In this document: positions 1 through 9,632 of the stretch, one piece after another
How positions within the stretch are numbered: the stretch's first letter is position 1
Layout of the letters: each line of letters begins with the position of its first letter
NCBI RefSeq assembly: GCF_003576645.1
Contig: NC_044920.1
Location: forward strand, 16,903,980-16,967,979
Reading direction: 5' to 3'
DNA length: 64,000 bases
DNA from: Ipomoea triloba
Lineage: Eukaryota; Streptophyta; Magnoliopsida; Solanales; Convolvulaceae
Notes under the pieces: generated by a model
Told to the model about the DNA's origin: nothing
The model's database searches: none
What the model saw: only the letters and a program-made list of their open reading frames with translations
Program-made: the position numbers and the translations under genes

Positions 1-244
1 TTTATGACTATATGAATATATGAGCCTTAAAATTTGGGCAATTCCATATATTTGATGGATTCTGATTATGGAGTTAATGGCGGAAGTTATTTTCCATTAT
101 CTGCTTTATGTGGATTTCTGATTTACTATATGAGTATGAGTCCTAATTTGAGTAATTTCTGTATGGTGTAAGTTATTGCCCCTTATATGCTTTATTATAT
201 GTGGATTTTTTTTATAATGTCCACATAATGATATATTTATAACA
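1..244 (-). repeat. Partial LTR of a copia-like retrotransposon
   Basis: The AT-rich stretch ends in ...ttataaca at 237-244 and is followed at once by a pyrimidine-rich tract (ctcctccttgg), the complement of a polypurine tract. This is what the inner edge of a 3' LTR looks like when the element runs on the minus strand. The other LTR edge lies outside the window. Inferred from structure only. Confidence 0.45.
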
Positions 245-1189
245 CTCCTCCTTGGACATTATTTGTCCACAATCTTGCCACATTAAAAACTCGTTAGGAA
301 AACCCTGTAGAGAAAAGCTGAACAAGAAAAGAGTACAACGTATATGAATAGTATATTTGAATACATTCATGCCTCGTTAAAAACTTCACTAGGAAAATCA
401 TGTGGGAAAAACCTAGTTGAAGAAAAAAGTACATGATATTTGTAAAATCATATATTGTATTGGTTGCCTCATTAAAAACCTTAGCTTAAGAAAATCCTGT
501 GGGAAAAAACTTAGTTAAGGGAAAAAGAGTACAACCATAGCCTTCAAGGCATAATCCCGACCTTTAGAGCATAATCCTCGAGATTTTGGGGTTTGTCTAT
601 TTAAGTATTTATTTGCAACTCTTCCCCATTGACATTACTATATCGTGCTCATGTATTGTTAAAAACCACACTAGAAAAATCATGTGGAAAAAATCTAGTG
701 AGGAAAAGAGTACATGGTATGCATGTATTCATATGTTGCAAAATAGTACAACTGTTAGTCTTTTTAAGACCCAATCTTCAAGATTGATTTAAGTAAATGT
801 ATTTCCCATCTCCCCATGAAGATAACAATCTTCAAGTTCTACATGGCTTAAAGTAAAATAATTGTTTCAAAAGGAGTGTAGAGATCGAAGAGATATGGTA
901 CAACCTCCTGGATTAATTGTCACTAGAAGTTAATAACATTTTATACAATAATTTTGCGACTCTGCTAGAGCTTACGTGGGTTGAATATTTATATAACATG
1001 TCTGATATTCCTTAAACACACCCACTTATAATTTGTATAAAGCACACTTTATTATTCTCACATAGGGCCTCAATACCAAGTGATTTATGAAAAACACATC
1101 ATCGGTATATCGCATAAATTTATAAATCGAAGATACTGGAAGATATTTTGAATATTATTCTAATATTTAATTGTAGGAGGAACACTAGC
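245..1189 (-). repeat. Noncoding retrotransposon interior with a repeated ~70-bp motif
   Basis: No gene is visible. A motif of the form 'ttaaaaac...aggaaaa(a/t)c..gtgggaaaaa..agt..aaaaaagagtaca' recurs near 282-345, 374-435, 468-535 and 656-715. Such 'ttaaaaacc...gtgggaaaaa' blocks are common beside the polypurine tract of plant copia elements. The right part (880-1189) is AT-rich and probably belongs to the same element; its exact end is not visible. Confidence 0.4.
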
Positions 1190-1550
1190 TGTTATCAATA
1201 ACTATCTACAATAAAACTCATCTTTACTACTACTTACAGAGTTACAGTATATCACAACTTATAAATAGTCATTTTGATTATATTGAAAATAATTATTTTT
1301 ATTTTATATTAATGAACTTTCATAATTAAAAATTATATTTAATTTTTTTACTTACTTGAACTTTTATATTGGACATTAATTTAATCGTGTAATGCATGTA
1401 TTATAACTAAGGTAGTTAATAGACAAAAAAAGTTGAAAATTACAATTTTCACGAAACAATTAGCATAAAAGAATTTTGGGCGAAAATCCATATTCCGTAA
1501 CCATCTATAATCTATAAACCCTCCAAATCCGGTCCGCTCCGCCGAAATTT
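1190..1550 (+). repeat. Duplicated copy (A) of the TRM112 5' region
   Basis: This block is a direct repeat of the DNA upstream of TRM112. It matches 1765-1850 and then, across the MULE insertion, 9624-10078: both have the 'actatctacaa.a..actcatct' start, the 'taatagacaaaaaa' block, 'gaattttgggcgaaaatcc' and 'ctataaaccctcc..' ending in 'cgctccgccga'. Copy A stops just before the TRM112 leader and has no coding sequence after it. The 1551-1764 interval between the copies is AT-rich with nothing recognised. Confidence 0.75.
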
Positions 1551-2039
1551 ACATATAGTGACAATTGAAATCTCAATCATATACACAATGAAAACCTAGG
1601 AATTTGTATACTATAACTTCATTGCATAACTATTTAATTAAACTTCGATAACATCGCCTATTATAATCATTTCACTTTTAAGAAAAAATAAGTTAAGTTT
1701 ATCGACTCATCAACATCACATTAATTCATTTTAATATGAAATTTTTTAAGATATAATTTTTATTTTTGATTATAACTATCTACAACAATACTCATCTTGA
1801 CTACTACTTATATCACAAGTTAAAACTAATCATTTTAATTATATTGAAAAGGGAAAAAAGAGTAAAATACACCCTCAAACTTTTGCTAAAAAGTCAATTA
1901 TGCCCTTAAACTTTTGAAAGTTGCAATTAAATTCACAAACATTTTATTTTGGAGCAATTAAACACGTTGACCTGTAATTGCAGGTCAATTAGGTTTTCGT
2001 CTACCCTACGGCAAACCTTCGACGAACCTTAGGCAAGTT

Positions 2040-2400
2040 ATGTCAAAATCAGCCACCGACGATTGTTACAATCGCCGCCGGTCATGTTCTGCCGAAGAAG
2101 GCGACCAAACTGGTCGCCTTCTCCGGTCGACAGAGATTGCGACTAGTTTGGTCGACGGAGAAGCCATCTCCGTTGACTGGAGGTGGCGACCAACTCCATC
2201 TCCAGTCGATGGAGATGGCGACCAACTGGTCCCCACCTCTAGTCGACGGAGATGGCAACCAACTTGTCGCCATCCAGTTGACGGAGATGGCTTCTCCGTC
2301 GATTGGAGATTGCAACCAAACTGATCACAATGTCCGTCTACCGGAGAAGGCCTTCTCCGGCAGAGCGCGATCGACGGCGACCGTTAATTTTGACCTAACT
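2040..2400. repeat. GC-rich repetitive core of the MULE
   Basis: Diverged short repeats built on gtcgacggagatggcgacc occur on both strands and give open frames rich in 'VDGDGDQ' on either strand. The base composition is far above the AT-rich surroundings. The open frames follow from the repeat, which lacks in-frame stops, so no protein is called. Confidence 0.7.
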
Positions 2401-2488
2401 TACTTAAGATTCGTTGGAGTTTGGTTTGAGGTTTGCCGTAGGACCTTTGAAAACCTAATTGACCTGCAATCAAGGTTGTAAAAATCGC

Positions 2489-2518
2489 GCCTAGGCGTCG
2501 ATTAATCGACGCCTAGGC
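2489..2518. repeat. 30-bp perfect palindrome near the hAT left end
   Basis: The arms gcctaggcgtcgatt and its exact reverse complement are contiguous, with no spacer. It lies 18 bp inside the hAT terminus and is followed by more GC-rich inverted sequence (ggcggccgcc). Subterminal repeats of this kind can bind transposase; that role is inferred. Confidence 0.85.
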
Positions 2519-2620
2519 ACTAGGCGGCCGGCGGCCGCCGCGAGGAAGGCCGTAATCGGCCTCCTCCGCGGCCCTCTGGCTAGGCGGCCGCCTCGATGAA
2601 CCGCCGAATTTTTTTTTTAA

Positions 2621-2660
2621 GGTTCAGTCGCCAAAACGACGTCGTTTTGGCGACTGAACC
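2621..2660. repeat. 40-bp perfect palindrome in the hAT 5' region
   Basis: Two 20-bp arms (left arm ggttcagtcgccaaaacgac) are exact reverse complements with no spacer, centred at 2640/2641. A T-run lies just to the left. It is part of the GC-rich 5' part of the hAT element, which continues to about 2860 as a GCC/TCC-rich leader-like tract. Confidence 0.9.
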
Positions 2661-3409
2661 CTTATTTTGATTTACGCCTTCAAGTTCACAGATCGCGATT
2701 TGGAGAAGCCCGAACCGCCTGCGCAACTCGCCTCCGCCAGCGCCACTGCCTCCTCCGCCAGCGCCCACCTCCTCCGCTAGCGCCACTGCCCGCCGCCGCC
2801 TCCACCAGACACCTCTGCCTACGTCGTCGGCTGCCACACCCTCCTCAGGTCCTGCCGGATGCTTCAATTTCAATATTTCAATTTCATTGTTTAATTTGTT
2901 TTTTTTTAAGTTTTAGTTTGTTTAATACTTTAATTGTTTAACTTTGGTAGTTATAGAGATACTATTATACTAATATCAAAAATAAAAATGAAGTGAACAT
3001 ATATGTATTTTGGATTTTCGGCAATGGGCAAAACAATAAAAACATATATGCATTTAGCATTTTTGGTTAATGCCATGGTCACATACTCACATTGTTTAAT
3101 TTTTTTATAGTTGTTTTTACTTTTTAGTTGGCTAGTTGCATTGGTAATTCATTAATTTTATGCTTTATACTTTATAGTTACTTGTTACTTTGTTAGTTTG
3201 TTAGTTGTTAGTTTGTTAATGGTCACACACTTCACAATGGCTACTTATTGTTTTATAGTTGGCTACTTGTTGTTTTTAGTTGGCTAGTTGCATTGTTAAG
3301 ATTAGTTAGTTAGTTAATGCCTTAATGGTCACACGACTCACAAACTCACATTGTTAGTTAGTTACTTAGTTTAGTTAGTTAGTTAATTACTTGTTGAGTT
3401 GTTGCCTTA

Positions 3410-4411
3410 TTGGCTTATAGAATTGTTGACTTAGCTCAATTACTTGATAAGAAAATTGAGCTAAAAGCTATGTTTACAAGCAATGAATGGGATGAGTGCA
3501 AATTTGCCAAAACAGTTAAAGGGAAACATGCTTTTAATACTGTCTTGAGTCAGGCATTTTGGCAAGGGGTTGTATTATGCGTGAAGGTTTTTGCACCGTT
3601 GATGAAGGTGCTTCGTATTGTTAATCAGGATAAGAAACCTTCCATGGGATTTGTATATGGTGAGATTATGCATGCCAAAGAAGAAATAAAGAGGGCTTTG
3701 AATGGAGTTGAAAAGAATTATGAGCCTATTATTAGAATAATTGAGGAGAAGATGAAAATAGGCTAGACACCCCTCTTCATTTGATGGCTTACTTTCTGAA
3801 TCCTTATTACCATTATAAAGATCCTCTACTTCATAGGGATGCTGACATTTCTTTTGGAAGTATTGAGTTTCTTGAGACATATTACTTTGAAGACATAGAC
3901 ATGCAAAACAAGGTACTAAAAGAAGAATTATCCAAGTATAAGTTGAAAGAAGGCATGTTTGGAAAATCGATTGCAATAAAAGGTTGTGAGTCTAATGATG
4001 AGCAATATGATCCGGGTAAATAACTAAATACTAGTCAATTACATTTTTAATACTAATTGGCTAATTGCATAATTTTGACTATTTGTCTTCTTTGATACTT
4101 GGATGTAGCAATGTGGTGGTCAACTTTTGGTGCAGGAGCTCCAAACTTGAGAACACTAGCAATGAAGATTCTATCTCTTACTTCAAGTTCTTCAGGATGT
4201 GAAAGGAATTGGAGTACATTTGAAAGGGTTAGTTGATTTTAGTTTACTAGAATACTACTTGACTTTTTATTTTTTAAGTTTTAAGTTTTAAGAAAGTAAC
4301 AACTAACAAGTTATAACATGTTTTGCATTTTTCTATTTGTCTATTTTAGGTACATACAAAAAAAAAGGTTGGAATCTAACCGCCTAAACAATCTTGTCTT
4401 TGTGCAATTTA
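3410..4411 (+). pseudogene. hAT transposase pseudogene, 5' part
   Basis: Translation gives the hAT core region (AMFTSNEWDECKFAKTV, FWQGVVLCVKVFAPLMKVL, KPSMGFVYGEIMHAKEEI), then after a frameshift near 3757-3762 the LNPYYHYKDP block. An intron fits at 4016-4108 and a second at 4228-4349. The exon at 4109-4227 encodes WWSTFGAGAPNL and SSSGCERNWSTFER, the C-terminal hAT dimerisation motif; the next exon (4350 on) has the 'KRLESNRLNNLVFVQF' tail with a frame slip in an A-run. No ATG is seen, and the N-terminal BED zinc finger and first catalytic part are missing or decayed. At 4411 the reading is cut by the Harbinger element; it resumes at 8608. Confidence 0.85.
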
Positions 4412-4542
4412 GGGTGTGTTTGGAAACCCGGAAAATGATTTCTAGAAATCGTTTTCCGGGTTTCCATTGTTTGGTAAGTCATGTAAAATGGTGGTCAATG
4501 TAAAATGACCCTTTGGTCAATGTAAAATGCCCCTTATTTCTT

Positions 4543-4582
4543 GTAAAATGACTTCCCCTTTTTTTTGGGGGAAGTCATTTTA
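4543..4582. repeat. Hairpin in the Harbinger left subterminal region
   Basis: The sequence gtaaaatgacttcccc and its complement ggggaagtcattttac are separated by a short T-run, giving a stem of about 16 bp. It lies in a cluster of gtaaaatg repeats. Confidence 0.7.
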
Positions 4583-4859
4583 CATCTTTGAAGCTCATTC
4601 ACGCCAGCTCCTTGCCTCCTTCACACAGCACAACAACATCTTCCAAAGCTTTATCCAAGTCAGGCAAAACTCCATCAACATCAAAGCTCCAGCTCCACCA
4701 ACTCCAAAGCTCCATCAACAAGTCCAGATCTTCATCTTCTTCTCCATCAACAAAGCTCCATCAACGCCAATATTTTTTTTTCTTCAAATCGTAGATCTGA
4801 AAGATACACAAATATTTTCCGGCTGTTGGAACTAAAACCCACAGCCGGAAATTTATGGG

Positions 4860-5085
4860 CGAGGAAACCAGAGGCGAGTTGGAAACCAGAGCTGCAAACC
4901 AGAGCCTCTAGTTTCCTCAGTTCAAACTGGAAACCAGTTCTGGTTTCTACATCGGTGCGGAAACCAGAACAGGTTTGTTTTGTGCGGAAACCAGAATTGG
5001 TTTCCGCACTGGTGCGGAATTTCCGCACCGGTGCTGGAAACCGAACCAGTTCTGGTTTCCTTTAGGAAACCAGAACTGGAAAACA
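4860..5085. repeat. Cluster of ggaaaccaga repeats upstream of the transposase
   Basis: About ten copies of ggaaacca(g) or its complement tggtttcc occur in both orientations, some meeting as near-palindromes (ccagttctggtttcc, ccagaactgg) and some linked by gtgcgg. It covers the DNA between the Harbinger left end and its transposase gene, so it is a candidate transposase- or promoter-binding array. Open frames across it follow from the repeat. Confidence 0.7.
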
Positions 5086-5252
5086 AAATTTATATTTGGA
5101 AAAAAACATTAATTTTATGTGTTATGTAAATTGTTTGTAAAAAATTTAAATTTGGAAAAATATTTATTGGTATATGTTGTATCGAATTGTTTGTGGTTAT
5201 GTGTTAGTTTTGTGATATATTTCTTGTCATATTATTTTTTTTGTTTGTATAG

Positions 5253-6515
5253 ATGGATAGAAATCATGTGCGTGCCACTGTTATGTGTGCAGCAAGTGCT
5301 ACACTAGCTATTGGAGTTCTTCTATTGCAACAACTTAGAAATAGGAACCAAATAGAGCATGACATTACCAATAGAGATTATGAACGAGAGAGTTACATAA
5401 ATAGTATCTTATGTGAGGGTGATAACAAATGTATAAGTGTTATTAGAATGAGACCAATTTCTTTTTATAAATTGTGTGACCTTTTGGCTAGTAAGAACTT
5501 ATTACGCACAACTAGAGCTGTAAGTGTTAAGGAACAAGTACTAATATTTTTACATATAATAGGTCACAATGTACGCTTTCGAGTAGTTGGGTCAAGGTAT
5601 TATAGATCAATTGAGACAATTCACCGTTACTTTAGAAGTGTTTTGAGAGCCATTTTATCTTTGTATAAGAACCTCATAGTATTACCAAACGGTGAACTAA
5701 CTCCTCATGAAGTCATTAGCAATCCACGATTTTATCCATATTTCAAAGACTGTCTAGGAGCAATAGATGGAACCCATATTCGTGCATCTGTGCCACTTAA
5801 TATGCAAGGAAGCTTTCGGGGACGTAAAGGTGGAACAACACAAAATGTATTTGCTGCCATCACTTTTGATTTGCGATTTTGTTATGTGCTAGCTGGGTGG
5901 GAAGGTAGTGCACACGATTCTCGAGTCTTGAACGATGCACTCACACGTCCAAATAGATTTAAAATTTCAGAAGGTATAAAACCAATATAGTTATCACTTT
6001 TTACATTGTGTTGTTTGTTATTGTATAAAAATGCCATATAAGTAATCAAATTGTGTAAAATTGTAGGGAAATATTATCTTGGTGATGCTGGATATGGCAT
6101 ACGAAATGGAATACTTACCCCATACCGTGGTGTTAGATACCATTTGAAAGAGTTTAGTGCTCATCGTCCCGAGAATAAGAAAGAACTTTTCAATCTTCGT
6201 CATTCGTCCTTACGTACATCTATTGAGAGAGTGTTCGGAATTTTGAAGAAATGATTTCGTGTGTTAGATGTTGAACCTTTTTGGGATTACCAAACACAAG
6301 TGGATGTAGTTTTAGCTTGTTGTATAATTCATAACCATATTATGGGAGTTGATCCTAATGATGAATTTAATCAAGCAAATGTTGAGTTTGATGACGATAA
6401 CTTGTTGCCCTTATCTCATACCCAAAGTGAAGAAAGACAAGAAGCTAGACAGTGGAATGTAAAGAGAGATGAGATTGCGGAACAAATGTGGAATGACTTT
6501 ATTATTAGTCATTAA
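5253..6515 (+). pseudogene. Harbinger (HARBI1-like) DDE transposase, one premature stop
   Basis: Exon 1 (5253-5973) opens with ATG and encodes an N-terminal helix-turn-helix region, then the DDE nuclease fold with D172 in LGAIDGTHI and D222 in GSAHDSRVL. A GT-AG intron (5974-6066) is followed by exon 2 with GKYYLGDAGY and the catalytic glutamate region RTSIERVFG; the protein would end at 6515. The only visible break is an in-frame TGA at 6252-6254, where the family normally has arginine (KKRFR), so a CGA to TGA change is likely. It removes about 87 C-terminal residues beyond the last catalytic residue. Confidence 0.88.
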
Positions 6516-6715
6516 TGCTTATTTTCTTGAAGTTTGTTAAATATTGCTTTGTATTGGATATTGATAGTAGTTGAACATTTCTTATTGTTGTGTACTTGTT
6601 ATTAGGAATTATGGTTGACATTGGTTCATATTGGTTTTATGTTAAATATTGCTTTGTATTGGATTATTTTATGGTTGACATTGGTTGTTATTGTTTTTTA
6701 TGTCATTATAGCAAC

Positions 6716-8133
6716 ATGAATAAAGGAAAGGGAATTATGACTTCTAGGCAATTTCGATGGACAAAGCCAATGGAGGGCACATTTTTAAAGATATTAGCAG
6801 AAGAGGCTAAGAATCCAAATAATCCAACTAACAATTTTAGAGCCTCTTCATTCAATCGTGTTGCATCTGCTATTTCTGAACAATTTAATGTTGCCTATGA
6901 ACCCAAACATGTGGAGAATCATTTGAGAACTGTGAAGAATACATGGATGATGATTTGCAAGCTGAAGAATATGAGTGGCCTTGGATGGGATGATAATTTG
7001 AAGATGATTACATGTGATCCAGCCCCGTATATGGAGCTTATCTCAGTAATGAGTCATTTCCATTTTTGGTCCTACTGTTATTGGAGCATTGCCAATTTTA
7101 GTCCACTTCATTAATTTTTGTCACATTGTGACCAGTCTTATTTAGTCCTTGCCACTTTTAGTCCACCGTTAAAATTTTCGTCAAATTGCCGTCCAAAATA
7201 GGGGTATTTTTTGTCTTTTCATGCTTTGGTCATCTCCTTGATCCTTTACAATGGTTTTCCTTACATATTTTCATCCATTAAAGAGGTCCGGCGAAAGCCA
7301 TGACTTTGTAATGTGGCTCACATGGCTTTTTGCCGGCCCTCTTCATTTGATGAAAATCTATAAGGAAAACCACTACAAAGGGTAAAGGAGATGATCAAAG
7401 CATGAAAAGATCAAAATACCCCTATTTTGGATGGTTATTTGACGAAAATTTTAACGGTGGACTAAAAGTGGCTATGACTAAATAAGACTGGCCACAATAT
7501 GGCAAAAATTAATGAAGTGGACTAAAATTGGCAATGCCTCAATAATAGTAGGACCAAAAATGGAAATGACCCCGGTAATATTTTATTATCATAGTTTTTA
7601 TGTTATTTTTTTCTACTATTGCATAATTCTAAAGTTTTTTTTTATATTCATAGGCAACTCCCAAGTACGAAATGTTATTGAACAAGAAAATTAAGTGCTA
7701 TGAGGAGATGTCCATTGTTGCTGGTAGAGATTGTGCCATAGGACGCTTTGCAAAGTCTTTTGCAGATGTTACTTTAGATGGTCCTAATGATGAGATGTTT
7801 TCTGATCACAACGATGAAACTTTGCCTGAGCAAATTGAAGAAGAAAGTAGGGGAAGAACATCAGCATCAATTGCTTCGTCCCGAAAATCCGGGCGTAAGT
7901 GAAAGTCAATTGACTTGAAGGTCGATGAAATGGCCGAACAGCTCGGTAACATTGCATCGGCAATTAAGTCGTTAAATACAGGTATCAATGAAAATCAACT
8001 GTTTGAGGATGTGATGAGCATAAGTGATGGCTTTCATGAGGATGACCTATGCAAAACATTTGAATTCCTCATGACAAATGAAGTTCAAGCAAGGATATTC
8101 AAGGCGAAGAATGCAAGTTTGAAGAGGAAATGA
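6716..8133 (+). pseudogene. Harbinger ORF1, Myb/SANT-like DNA-binding protein, broken
   Basis: The ATG at 6716 starts a Myb/SANT-like trihelix region (FRWTKPMEGTFLKILAEEA, ENHLRTVKNTW). The first exon ends at 7045; the donor there has been split by the small MULE-like element at about 7051-7573. The reading resumes at 7654 (TPKYEMLLNKKIKCYEEM, RFAKSFADVT) and runs to 8133, broken by one in-frame TGA at 7900-7902 where CGA (arginine) is likely ancestral. This protein normally works with the Harbinger transposase in nuclear import and DNA binding. Confidence 0.82.
7051..7573. mobile_element. Small MULE-like element at an ORF1 splice donor
   Basis: Inverted arms of about 140 bp start near 7051 (gagtcatttccatttttggt) and near 7573 (reverse complement gggtcatttccatttttggt); the arms also share 'ttttagtccac' and 'cgtcaaattgcc'-type blocks. 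The flanks ctcagtaat and cccggtaat look like a decayed 9-bp duplication that includes the intron donor gtaat. No coding sequence is present. Confidence 0.7.
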
Positions 8134-8607
8134 ATCGAGAAATTTATTTCTTCTTTGAATTAAATTATGTATGTCTTTGTAATTGGCTATGTTGGATACT
8201 TAAGACTTGCTTATGTTGGATGATAAGACTATAATGTAGGTTGTAATTTTTAAGACTTTTTATGTATGTCTTTGTAGTTATTAATGTTGTATGAAGACTT
8301 TTTTGTTATTATGTTGTAATTTGATGTTACTTTTTTGTTAAGAATGCAAGACTTTTTATGTATGTTACTTTTTGCTTATGTTTAAGACTTGCTTATGTTG
8401 GATGAGTAACAACTATTTTGTTAAAATGTTGAAGCATACAATTTTGTTCATTTTCCTGCTCATTTTCCAGAAAACGAACCAAACACACAAAGACAGTTTT
8501 CCATAATACATCCAAACACTGGAAAATCAACTGTTTTCCGGAAAATGACTCATTTTCCAGAAAACATTTTCCAAAAGTCATTTTACTGCTTTCCAAACGG
8601 ACCCTTA

Positions 8608-8927
8608 ATACAAACTTGATGAACAAAAGAAAAAAAGAACAAAATGTTGAATTATTACTTGCTAGTGATTCAAGATTGGCACAAGATTGGATGGTTGAAC
8701 AAGAGGAAGTAGATGTTGAAGGGGGAGTTGAATTTGATGATGAGCTAGAGATGGATGAAGCACTAAGACCACGGAGGAGCAGTAGATTGAGGGAGCTTGA
8801 AGAAGATGACTTTGAATCCGAAGCTGAAGAAGAAATTGATGTTGTTGTTGAGTTTGAAGAAGATGATGAAAATCATGTGATAGAACAATATGGACAAGGA
8901 GATGGAGAAGAAAATATTGAAAGTTGA
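8608..8927 (+). pseudogene. hAT transposase pseudogene, 3' end
   Basis: This is the continuation of the reading broken at 4411. It starts in the frame expected from the exon at 4350 and encodes NKRKKEQNVELLLASDSRLAQ followed by a very acidic tail (EEDDFESEAEEE) that ends at a stop codon. Such tails follow the dimerisation domain in this hAT group. It holds no stop in itself. The remaining DNA to 9480 is AT-rich with A-runs just before the right terminus. Confidence 0.8.
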
Positions 8928-9632
8928 ATTTGATGAACATTTTGAAACTTTGAGTGTTTGTATTAAATTAGTGATTTGATGGTTTATTTATTTTGTATTT
9001 TTGGAGTTTGCATGAAATATAACTTGAGTAGTTGAGTGACTTTACTACTTGAGTAGTTAAGTCTAATATTTTTAATTTTTATGATGAATTGATTTGGAAA
9101 TTTGAAAATTAGCTTTGATAGTTTCATTAGTTTGTGATTTGTCATTTGTGAAATGTGAAAATGTGAATTTACAATGTAAATAATTAACTAAATAAGTAAA
9201 TATAACAAATGAAATAAGTGAAATGACAACATTAAAAGTTTAAAACTTATAATTATAATGATTAATGAATTAATGAGTAATGACATAATGTGAATAAAAT
9301 ATTAAATAATTAATGTTAATATGTTATAAAGTAATAAACTAATAAACTATAATGTAATAACTCTTAAAATATTTTTAAAAAAATTATAAAATTATAAAAA
9401 AAATGTAAAAAATAAAAAAATAAAAAATAAAAAAAAATAAAAAATAAAAAATCGGGCGCCTAACGATTTTTTCAACATTACCTGCAATTACAGGTCACCA
9501 ACAGGTTAGTGGGTTTAATTGCTCCAAAATAACATGTTTGTGGATTTAATTGCAACTTTCAAAAGTTCAAGGGCCTAATTGACTTCTTAGCAAAAATTCG
9601 AGGGTGTATTTGACCCTTTTCCCTATTGAAAA

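Larger units (their letters stand above)
4412..8604 (+). mobile_element. PIF/Harbinger transposon, 4.2 kb, nearly intact gene pair
   Basis: The ends gggtgtgtttgg (4412) and gggtccgtttgg (reverse complement from 8604) are flanked by the 3-bp duplication tta at 4409-4411 and 8605-8607, as expected for PIF/Harbinger. It carries both usual genes on the plus strand: a DDE transposase (5253-6515) and a Myb/SANT-like ORF1 (6716-8133). It is inserted in the last exon of the hAT transposase; removing it with one tta rejoins that frame exactly. Subterminal repeats related to attttccagaaaac cluster at 8460-8600, and gtaaaatg repeats at 4485-4580. Confidence 0.9.
2471..9480 (+). mobile_element. hAT transposon, ~7.0 kb including a Harbinger insertion
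   Basis: Imperfect terminal repeats caaggttgtaaaaatcg (2471) and taatgttgaaaaaatcg (reverse complement from 9480) fit the hAT end rule YARNG. The flanks carry an exact 8-bp duplication, cctgcaat, at 2463-2470 and 9481-9488, the hAT hallmark. The target was the inner arm of the MULE terminal repeat, so this insertion is younger than the MULE. It holds a decayed hAT transposase gene with the dimerisation domain; without the Harbinger insertion the element is about 2.8 kb. Confidence 0.9.
1851..9623. mobile_element. Non-autonomous Mutator-like element with a hAT insertion
   Basis: Long terminal inverted repeats run inward from 1851 (gggaaaaaagagtaaaatac) and from 9623 (reverse complement gggaaaagggtcaaatacac). 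They match over more than 150 bp, including the 'aattgcaggtcaattaggttttc' region and its partner near 2445-2475. The flanks carry an exact 9-bp target duplication, tattgaaaa, at 1842-1850 and 9624-9632, typical of MULEs. Without the hAT insertion the element is about 760 bp and encodes no transposase. It sits about 510 bp upstream of the TRM112 start codon and splits copy B of the duplicated promoter. Confidence 0.9.

Noticed and set aside
2040..2481. Overlapping open frames with repeated VDGDGDQ-like words on both strands
   Set aside because: They follow from a short GC-rich repeat inside a MULE that lacks stops in several frames; no start context, intron or family match.
2580..2873. Minus-strand frame rich in Ala, Gly and Arg
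   Set aside because: Low-complexity GCC/GGC tract in the hAT 5' region; hAT genes here run on the plus strand.
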